This document shows, piece after piece, positions 58,216-64,000 of a DNA stretch of 64,000 nucleotides. The notes beneath the pieces are model-generated. The model was not told where the DNA came from. It saw only the letters and a program-made list of their open reading frames with translations, and did not search any database. The position numbers were made by a program, and so were the translations under genes. Source of the stretch: Bin75 sp965221365 (GTDB lineage Bacteria; Nitrospirota; Nitrospiria; Nitrospirales; UBA8639); contig OZ244884.1 of the NCBI GenBank assembly GCA_965221365.1, forward strand, positions 2,108,001-2,172,000, given 5' to 3'. Positions within the stretch are counted from its first letter, which is position 1, and every line of letters begins with the position of its first letter.

Positions 58216-59118
58216 ATGTCTGCTTTAAATCCCCTGGTGTCAGTCATTATTCCGGTCTTCAATGGGGCATCTTTTATTGCCGAGGCTGTCCAGAGTATTC
58301 GGAGTCAGACGGTTCAAGACGTGGAAATTATCGTAGTCGACGATGGTTCGACCGATAGCACTCCGGAGATTTTAAAGAAGTTGGAATACAGTGCGGGGAT
58401 TCATAGGGTATCGCAAGAACATCAGGGGTCGAGTATCGCACGGAATACGGGCATTTCACACGCTAGGGGGGAGTTTATTGCTTTCCTGGATTGTGACGAC
58501 GTGTGGTTGCCGGAGAAGCTCGCCAGGCAATTGGATTATTTCGACACGCATCCTGACGTGGGATTGGTGTATACAGATGTTGAGCTTGTGGGAGAAGACG
58601 GCATGGCCTATGAACGGGTCTCATGCCGAGATTCACCGGAGCCTATGGCTCGTGCATTTGCAGGGGGACATGGTCCAATCATGTCGTCGTCGTTGATTCG
58701 AAGCGAGGTGGTCCAGAAAGCAGGTGGATTCAATCCGTCCATTTATTTCACAGCAGAAGACTGGGACTTTTTTATTCGTGCCTACAGGATAACCGAATTC
58801 GGCTGTATTAATGAAGTGTTAGTCCGATATTTGCGGCATAGTCCTCGCAATACGTTTTTTGATTATGAACGACACAGGGATCTGGATCTTTCTGGCCATG
58901 CACGGTTGCTGCAGGATCTGGAGAACCTTCCTCAACTTTCGAAGACCCAACGCAATGCATTGAATAACGAATGGGCAAACTATTATCTCAAACAAGGACG
59001 AACCGAGGATTTATTGAAGCGAAAAGAGAAGGCGAGGTTCTATTATTGGCAGGCGATCAAGAAAGCCCCTTTTCGTTTCCGATCATATTCTCGTCTGATT
59101 CGCACGATGCTACAGTGA
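58216..59118 (+). CDS. Glycosyltransferase family 2 (outer-core/O-antigen type)
   Basis: A 300-residue GT2 enzyme. VSVIIPVFNGASFIAEAVQSI opens the GT-A fold, IIVVDDGSTDSTPEI is the nucleotide-binding stretch, and FLDCDDVWLPEKL carries the DxD variant. HGPIMSSSLIRSEVVQKAGGF and FTAEDWDFFIRA (ED catalytic) are standard family features. The last 50 residues are a helical extension. The stop overlaps a GT4-like remnant (GTGA). Sugar specificity unknown. Confidence 0.87.
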   Translation: MSALNPLVSVIIPVFNGASFIAEAVQSIRSQTVQDVEIIVVDDGSTDSTPEILKKLEYSAGIHRVSQEHQGSSIARNTGISHARGEFIAFLDCDDVWLPEKLARQLDYFDTHPDVGLVYTDVELVGEDGMAYERVSCRDSPEPMARAFAGGHGPIMSSSLIRSEVVQKAGGFNPSIYFTAEDWDFFIRAYRITEFGCINEVLVRYLRHSPRNTFFDYERHRDLDLSGHARLLQDLENLPQLSKTQRNALNNEWANYYLKQGRTEDLLKRKEKARFYYWQAIKKAPFRFRSYSRLIRTMLQ

Positions 59119-59282
59119 ATAGAGTCGTGCTTTCGGATCCCCAACGTCGTCGGGTTTTTGGTGCCGAAGGCCGTCAGAGAGTCGAAGCCCAGTTTACCGT
59201 TGAGGCGATGATGGATGGGCTTGTGCAAGGGTATCGCGACGTCCTGCGTTCTCGAGAATTGGGGTCCTTCGGCGGGGCATGA
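59115..59282 (+). pseudogene. C-terminal fragment of a GT4-type glycosyltransferase
   Basis: A 55-codon frame whose GTG overlaps the stop of the GT2 gene: VVLSDPQRRRVFGAEGRQRV then EAQFTVEAMMDGLVQGYRDVL. This is the standard C-terminal end of GT4 enzymes (LL.DP..R..G..GR.RV...F.). The donor domain and everything before it are missing, so it is what remains of a deleted gene. It could be translated by coupling but would have no activity. Confidence 0.7.
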
Positions 59283-59326
59283 TGCGAATCGGGATCGACG
59301 CAGGCCCGGCAGTGCAGCAGTTGTGA

Positions 59327-60388
59327 ATGTGGGCAAAGACTCAGTTGAAAAAACGCATTCTAGTATTGGCCATTCGTGCTATAGGTGATGTCGCTCTTAT
59401 CACTTCTGTGCCACGTCTTCTTAAGCAAAGCTATCCGACGGCCTATATAGGTTTGCTGGTCGATGACCCAAGTGGGCAGATCTTGCGAGCCAATCCTCAT
59501 GTGGATTGTGTATTTTCTATTGATCGCCGTGCGACTCGCAAACTTCCTCTATTAAGCCGAATAAGAAAATGGTTTGCTCTTGTCGCGCAACTTCGAAGAG
59601 AAAAATTCGACGTAGCTGTTGATTTGTTTAGTGGGCCAAGGAGCGCTTGGTTGGCATGGTTTTGTGGGGCTACAGAACGATATGCAGAAGATTATCGGTC
59701 TTCTTGGCGAGGCTATCTCTACAACCATTCCATACGACTCGTCAGGGATAATAGACATCTTGTAGAACAGAAATTGGACATCCTACGGCCGTTGGTTGGT
59801 GTCGTGGAGCGTAAAAAAGCCTGCTTGGAAATTCACGTGACAGAATCAGAACGTCAAATCGCTTTGGATTTATTACAACAAAAAAGTGGAAGGCAAGGAA
59901 AAAGAATCGGGTTCGTTCCCGGTGCGGGATCGCCGTGGCGAATATGGCCTGCCCAACGATATGCCGAGCTGGGTGACCGGCTTGCTCAAGAGTATGAGGC
60001 GAACATTTTTTTGCTTGGTGGAATACCTGAAGTCGGACTGTGTCGATGTATTGTCGATAAGATGAGCCATCCTCCTGTAGATCTTTCGGGGCAGACGACT
60101 CTCAGAGAATTGATTGCGCTCTTGTCTGAGCTTGATCTGGTGATTTCGAATGACTCGGGTCCATTACATCTCACGTCTGCTTTGAAAAAACCCAAAGGAA
60201 TCGGATTATATGGCGCGGCTAATACTGTCCAGTATTCACCTTGGGGGGACAACGTCTTGATGCTGACCCAAGGAAAGCCTTCTGACGCATACTGGGACAA
60301 AGTTGACTACCAACGAGACTATGCCCATCTGTTAAAAATTACCGTCGAAGATGTTTTTGAACATGCCGGGAAGATACTGAAAACGTGA
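59327..60388 (+). CDS. Glycosyltransferase family 9 (heptosyltransferase-like)
   Basis: A 353-residue GT9 protein. RILVLAIRAIGDVALITSVPRLLKQSYP is the N-terminal heptosyltransferase signature, FDVAVDLFSGPRSAWLAWFCGA follows, and the nucleotide-sugar site is FVPGAGSPWRIWPAQRYAELG with SNDSGPLHLTSALKKPKGIGLYG near the C-terminus. It is more AT-rich than the waaF/waaC genes, suggesting a separate origin. It probably transfers a heptose or related sugar to an outer position of the core. Confidence 0.86.
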   Translation: MWAKTQLKKRILVLAIRAIGDVALITSVPRLLKQSYPTAYIGLLVDDPSGQILRANPHVDCVFSIDRRATRKLPLLSRIRKWFALVAQLRREKFDVAVDLFSGPRSAWLAWFCGATERYAEDYRSSWRGYLYNHSIRLVRDNRHLVEQKLDILRPLVGVVERKKACLEIHVTESERQIALDLLQQKSGRQGKRIGFVPGAGSPWRIWPAQRYAELGDRLAQEYEANIFLLGGIPEVGLCRCIVDKMSHPPVDLSGQTTLRELIALLSELDLVISNDSGPLHLTSALKKPKGIGLYGAANTVQYSPWGDNVLMLTQGKPSDAYWDKVDYQRDYAHLLKITVEDVFEHAGKILKT

Positions 60389-60514
60389 ATTTTTTCAATG
60401 GAGACGTGGCATTCTTCGCCGGATTGATCGAAAGATTTCAAAGAATGGATGAAGGGTTGCCGCATCCTCGATAATTTGAGTCTCCTTAAGTCGTTTTCAA
60501 TTCGTTAACTCGAC

Positions 60515-61522
60515 GTGGAAGGATTCTCCCACAACATCCTCGTCATCAAGCTCCGGTACATCGGAGACGTGCTACTCACGACCCCGTTTCTGCGCGTGTT
60601 ACGTCAAGGTTTTCCTGAGGCGTGGATTACAACGCTGGTGAATGCCGGGACCGAAGACGTTCTGCGACACAATCCCGACGTCAATGAGGTGTTGTGCCTC
60701 CCGCGCACGGGCATGATCCCGCAAACGCGATTCTGGCGAGGCTTGCGCGCCCGTGGGTTCGAGTGCGTCGTGGATTTCACGGATGGCGACAGGGCTGCGC
60801 TCCTTGCATGGTTCACGGGAGCAGGCCTGCGCATCGGCTATAATCATGAGGGGCGTTTGCGGGGTCGGTTGTATTCGCATTGCGTCGAGGCGGCCTACGG
60901 CACCATGCACATGATCGACTATCATGCCATGGCCTGCTCAGCCCTGGGGCTGCCCATCAGGGGAGGAGACCCCGTTTTGCCACTCTCCGGTGAAAACCAT
61001 GAGCAAGCCCATCGAATCAAGGAGACCTTGCCGCTTGATGGGAAACCATGGGTGATGCTGCATCCTGGGGCACGCTATTGGTTCAAGGCGTGGTCTGCCG
61101 AACGGTTTGCCGCCTTGGCGGATACTTTCCATGACAAAGGGTTTCGGGTCGTTCTTGTGGGAAGCCCCAGTGAGCAAGCCGTAGCAACGGCAGTCATGAA
61201 GGCAACCAAACGTCCGCTTGCTTCTCTTGTGGGAAAAACGAGCCTGCTGGAGTTGGCTGCGCTGATGACACAATGTCGCCTTTTTATCGGCAATGATGCC
61301 GGCCCGATGCATATGGCCGCGGCCGTCGGCTGTCCCGTCGTGGCCCTGTTCGGCCCGTCGAATCCAGCCGTTTGGGGACCGCGAGGCAAATATACCAAAA
61401 CGATTTACAAGGGACTCGATTGCCGGGAGTGTTTTCACCCCGGCTGCTCGCGGGGTGAGCAGAGTTGCATGAATCTGATCACGGTACAGGAAGTCCTGGA
61501 GGCCGCAGAAGAGTTTTTATGA
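60515..61522 (+). CDS. Glycosyltransferase family 9 (heptosyltransferase III-like)
   Basis: A 335-residue GT9 enzyme with GTG start. NILVIKLRYIGDVLLTTPFLRVLRQGFPEAW is the N-terminal block. VDFTDGDRAALLAWFTGA, LHPGARYWFKAWSAERFA, IGNDAGPMHMAAAVGCPVVALFGPSNP and C-terminal CRECFHPGCSRGEQSCM match the RfaQ/heptosyltransferase III branch, with four Cys at the end. The base composition returns to GC-rich, unlike its upstream neighbour. It is last in the glycan cluster, before a repeat block. Confidence 0.87.
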   Translation: MEGFSHNILVIKLRYIGDVLLTTPFLRVLRQGFPEAWITTLVNAGTEDVLRHNPDVNEVLCLPRTGMIPQTRFWRGLRARGFECVVDFTDGDRAALLAWFTGAGLRIGYNHEGRLRGRLYSHCVEAAYGTMHMIDYHAMACSALGLPIRGGDPVLPLSGENHEQAHRIKETLPLDGKPWVMLHPGARYWFKAWSAERFAALADTFHDKGFRVVLVGSPSEQAVATAVMKATKRPLASLVGKTSLLELAALMTQCRLFIGNDAGPMHMAAAVGCPVVALFGPSNPAVWGPRGKYTKTIYKGLDCRECFHPGCSRGEQSCMNLITVQEVLEAAEEFL

Positions 61523-61534
61523 GCCAAGGGCTTC

Positions 61535-61856
61535 CCGCCGTCATACCGGGCCTTGATCCGGCATCCAGAAAAAGTAAAGGCGCCAGTCGTCATGCCGGAC
61601 CCCGATCCGGCATCCAGAAGAAGAAAAGAAAAAAACTCTGGATTCCCGCCCCCGATTAAGGATGTCGAGGGCAGGCTTTTCGCGGGAATGACGGAGGGGG
61701 TGGGAATGACGATTCAAAGGCCTCAACCGTCATGCCGGACTTGATCCGGCATCCAGAAAAAGAAAGACCCTGGAGTCCCGCTCCCGATTAAGTATAGCCT
61801 GTCCCCGACTTGATCGGGGATCAAGGGCAGGCTTTCGCGGGAATGACGGAAGATGG
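61535..61856. repeat. Modular palindromic repeat block I
   Basis: Three right-type modules (61541-61567, 61588-61618, 61730-61757) and two composite modules. One is near 61637-61693 with CTCTGGATTCCCGCCCCCG. The other, near 61770-61850, has an enlarged internal palindrome, CCTGTCCCCGACTTGATCGG. This extended copy may show how the composites grow. Confidence 0.85.
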
Positions 61857-61939
61857 CGCGTGCGGGGCTGACAGGGCGCGCGCAAAATTGACGGAAAAGG
61901 CGGGAATCACGAAAAGGGGTAGCAACTGTCGCGATTGAC

Positions 61940-63001
61940 TTACGGAAAGGGCGAGAGGGGGGTATAGGCCATGGGAAAGGCGAACAGATCCTCAAGCCAA
62001 GCGGTCATCTCGTTCATGGGCAGGGGCATCATGTTGAACCGAACTTCGAGGTGATAGTCCTGTCCGGTTCCCATGATTCCAATAATGGCTGCGGCATCCG
62101 GATGCTCGGGGAGCAGGGCTTGTGTATGAAATTCGGATACCGTGGTGTACAGGCGGCCTCCTTCTTCCACGACGTCTAATAGGGCAGGAAGGTCCGTGAG
62201 GCAGGCATGCGCAGAGCAGCGGTAGACTGTGCGCACGTCGGGTTCAATCGCCTTGAACTCATTCAGGGCTTCCTGGGAAAAGCCGGTCAAATACATTCGA
62301 ACCGTTGCCGTAGGCAGTTGATGCGTCGAAGCCAAGCCGCTGGCTGGTACGAGAAAGGCGAATGGGTCAGAGGAATTGAATTCGAATTGGCACGGTCCGA
62401 ATGCGTCTGGCCAGGAACAAAAAAACGGCACCATTTCGTGAGCGTTGCGAAGGATAACCCTGCCTTCTTGGATCGAGACGTCTATCGGTAAATCGAGCAG
62501 GTCAATTGCTTCACGGAATGCCCCTTGTCGTTCCTCCACCCAGACTGGGTGTTGGTGGTCGGCACAGGATTCACCTTGGGCAATGATTGTTGCCGTATGC
62601 AATCGAATTCTGATGAATGAATGCGTGTGGCGAAATCCGACCCAGAACATGGCCAGGGGCTGAAGCGTTACGAAATGCCCGGAAAGATGCCAAGGGTGGC
62701 TGATTGAGCAATACGTGTTGACTGATTGGTAGCGTTGAAACATCGAATGGTAGCGGCCGGCCAGGAGAAAGAAATCGTCTTTCCAGGCATCGAGGACGTG
62801 AATCATGGTCACGTCTTCAAGCGGCCACTGATCGAGTCGTTGAATGGTTTCCGGCGATGGAACCGGCCATTCTTCGATATAACAAATGCCTTCTTTCTCA
62901 GGATCAACGGTCCGCAGTCCTTTGGCGCGAAGGCGATGAAGCAGGTCGAGAATTTGCGGAAAATTCAGAGATTGACGTGATTCCCACCGCTGTTCACGCA
63001 T
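61940..63001 (-). CDS. Conserved-looking protein of unknown function
   Basis: A 353-residue cytoplasmic protein. GAGGAACGCC lies just before the ATG at 63001; the open frame continues upstream into the tRNA-Ser gene, which is artefactual. It has no signal peptide or membrane helix. Composition is protein-like throughout, with Trp/His-rich segments (IHVLDAWKDDFFLLAGRYHSMF, SISHPWHLSGHF, HTHSFIRIRLHTAT) and a C-terminal beta-rich part (RLYTTVSEFHTQALLPEHPDA). I do not recognise a family or active-site motif. The stop is followed by 80 nt and then repeat block I. Confidence 0.72.
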   Translation of the reverse strand: MREQRWESRQSLNFPQILDLLHRLRAKGLRTVDPEKEGICYIEEWPVPSPETIQRLDQWPLEDVTMIHVLDAWKDDFFLLAGRYHSMFQRYQSVNTYCSISHPWHLSGHFVTLQPLAMFWVGFRHTHSFIRIRLHTATIIAQGESCADHQHPVWVEERQGAFREAIDLLDLPIDVSIQEGRVILRNAHEMVPFFCSWPDAFGPCQFEFNSSDPFAFLVPASGLASTHQLPTATVRMYLTGFSQEALNEFKAIEPDVRTVYRCSAHACLTDLPALLDVVEEGGRLYTTVSEFHTQALLPEHPDAAAIIGIMGTGQDYHLEVRFNMMPLPMNEMTAWLEDLFAFPMAYTPLSPFP

Positions 63002-63099
63002 GAGGGCGTTCCTCGATGAAGTGGAGAAGCAGATCGTGCCTTCGTCGGTGGTTGGGGCAAAGAAACAGGAAGGCAGAACAGAAGACACATCCAAGGAAT

Positions 63100-63190
63100 G
63101 GCGGAGAGGGCGGGATTTGAACCCGCGGTAGGGGGTTAGCCTACGACGGTTTAGCAAACCGTTGCCTTCGGCCGCTCGGCCACCTCTCCG
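63100..63190 (-). tRNA. tRNA-Ser (anticodon GCU)
   Basis: A 91-nt cloverleaf on the minus strand with encoded CCA (63102-63100). The acceptor stem is CGGAGAGG with CCTCTCCG, and a long variable arm (CGTAGGCTAACCCCCTACCG) is characteristic of tRNA-Ser. The anticodon loop is TTGCTAA, giving anticodon GCT, which decodes AGC/AGU. Confidence 0.95.
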
Positions 63191-63305
63191 ACATCAGGTC
63201 ATTGGTAGTCCGTGTTTAACGGTAGACTTCACTCCGGACGAAATTCTTGAAGAATTTAACACACCTGACAGCAGATGTCCAAAATGGGTGAGTCAATCAT
63301 GCAAT

Positions 63306-63518
63306 TCATGCCTGGCCTGTCAATGATGTCCCACCTTCCTGTTCGGGCAAAGACGGCATGCCGCTTTCCATTTGTTCGGCCAGTCGTTGGAGCTTTTTAA
63401 CCTGAGGATGATCGGGTGGAAGGGGATTCCCATACTCGTCGGTGAGTAATTCCTTCATATCCTTGAGCATGGCCTCTAATTCAGGGAAGGAGACTTTTGG
63501 CAATCTTTTTTTGCCCAT
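63306..63518 (-). CDS. Small protein of unknown function (70 residues)
   Basis: A 70-residue protein with an exact GGAGGAA ribosome site before the ATG at 63518 (an upstream start at 63569 is less likely). It begins GKKRLPKVSFPELEAMLKDM and contains LLTDEYGNPLPPDHPQVKKL then QRLAEQMESG. Two predicted short helices flank a Pro-rich turn. The tail is Gly/Thr-rich. Its shape suggests a small structural or regulatory factor, but I do not recognise it. Confidence 0.65.
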   Translation of the reverse strand: MGKKRLPKVSFPELEAMLKDMKELLTDEYGNPLPPDHPQVKKLQRLAEQMESGMPSLPEQEGGTSLTGQA

Positions 63519-63926
63519 AGGGATGTTCCTCCGTCTGCATGGTCTGCGAGCCGTGGTTTCGAGAACCACGCTTTGCCTTCATGTACCTCAAAACAGCCCA
63601 GATTATATCAAGTTGCGACAGGTAGTTGTCGAGGAGATCAAGAATATTTTTGATCCATTGCTCTCAAACGGGGGAAACCGTCGATTCGGCAACAAGAGCC
63701 CTTATTCTCTTGCTTTGCATGTTTTGGTGTATTGCTACCGCATCAATCCCCTGATTGCTGGAGCTGTCCTCGAGTCTTCCTCATCGCTGGCAAGGACTCC
63801 TATCGTTTCTTGCTCAAGCAAGAGGGAGGTGATAGGGTAAAATCCTCTCCTGTCTTGGCATCAACAACGCAGTCGGCTGAACTATTTGGTTTTTCACTCT
63901 ATTCTGTTTTGACAAGAGACGTGGCC
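63519..63926. other. Intergenic stretch with two hairpins
   Basis: No convincing gene. Contains GTGGTT-TCGAG-AACCAC near 63552-63568 and a palindrome TCTTGCT-CA-AGCAAGA (63808-63823). A frame running 63580-63840 on the plus strand has some protein-like text (KLRQVVVEEIKNIFDPLL) but no start or neighbours to support it. Confidence 0.4.
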
Positions 63927-64000
63927 ATGAGACTGAATGATGTGGACCTGGAAAGAATGATGAGTGAGGGAGAGAGTTTTCTTGTCGAATTCAAGGAATC
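63927..64000 (+). CDS. AlbA_2-domain protein, 3' end outside window
   Basis: The first 24 codons of a gene starting ATG 63927. The text MRLNDVDLERMMSEGESFLV then EFKE matches the opening of Schlafen AlbA_2 domains (..GE...VEFKES), found in ATP-binding transcriptional regulators and RecG-like helicase annotations. AAGAGACG lies ~10 nt upstream. Such genes are common in mobile and defence contexts. Only the start can be seen, so the architecture is unknown. Confidence 0.6.
   Translation, partial: MRLNDVDLERMMSEGESFLVEFKE

Noticed and set aside
63442..63840. 132-residue plus-strand frame after the small gene
   Set aside because: Its first part is antisense to the 63306-63518 gene, and the remaining text has no start or neighbours to support it; noted only as intergenic.

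Overview
The window looks like a 64-kb piece of a GC-rich Gram-negative chromosome. It carries a near-complete lipid A/Kdo/heptose pathway, BamA, outer-membrane barrels, lipoproteins and a two-subunit glycyl-tRNA synthetase. The protein set and the modular palindromic intergenic repeats remind me of Nitrospirota (Nitrospira-like bacteria). That placement is an inference from family resemblance; no rRNA or marker search was possible.

Layout. 0-6 kb: the end of a TPR protein, a block of palindromic repeats, a type II restriction-modification pair (minus strand), a TPR lipoprotein and a PA0069-type radical SAM protein. 6.2-20.5 kb: tRNA-Arg(CCU), a GDSL autotransporter esterase, a frameshifted plastocyanin-like/carboxypeptidase-like gene, a small Cys-rich protein, msrA, an RND/MMPL exporter, an O-methyltransferase, an OmpA/OmpW-like barrel, an SDR protein, an alpha/beta hydrolase, thiD and a cupredoxin lipoprotein. 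21-28.8 kb: glyQ-glyS, ppdK and ribD, all on the plus strand and closely packed. 28.8-30.8 kb: an AT-richer two-gene island with its own promoter, coding for an ABC/AAA-type ATPase and a small PD-(D/E)XK-like protein, overlapping by 4 nt. This is my best candidate for an undescribed defence-type system. 30.8-34.4 kb: elbB, a secreted esterase and cobQ. 34.5-37.5 kb: a repeat block, a Fic-domain gene with an AbiEi-like N-terminus and its partner gene, whose 3' end has been replaced by repeat sequence, then an intergenic region with a palindromic operator and strong sigma70-like promoters.

37.6-53.2 kb is an envelope-biogenesis run: bamA, skp/ompH-like, fabZ, lpxA, lpxI, a Gfo/Idh oxidoreductase, lpxB, msbA, a DUF374 acyltransferase (frame broken at an A10 run), waaA, lpxK, waaF, gmhB and waaC. 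Together these assemble outer-membrane proteins, make and flip lipid A, and add Kdo and heptose. lpxC, lpxD and hldE are not in the window. 53.2-61.5 kb continues with core/outer-core glycosyltransferases (GT2, GT4, GT9) and a methyltransferase, mixed with gene remnants and AT-richer stretches, as expected of a fast-changing LPS/glycan locus. 61.5-64 kb: repeats, an unknown protein, tRNA-Ser(GCU), a small unknown protein and the start of an AlbA_2-domain gene.

A family of modular palindromic repeats occupies most long intergenic gaps. One repeat pair forms a perfect 124-bp inverted repeat (34587-34710 and 42959-43082) that brackets the fic module and bamA-lpxI. Several genes carry single lesions (plastocyanin-like gene, acyltransferase, methyltransferase relic, glycosyltransferase tail). 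These could be real decay, slippage or assembly error, and each is noted separately.
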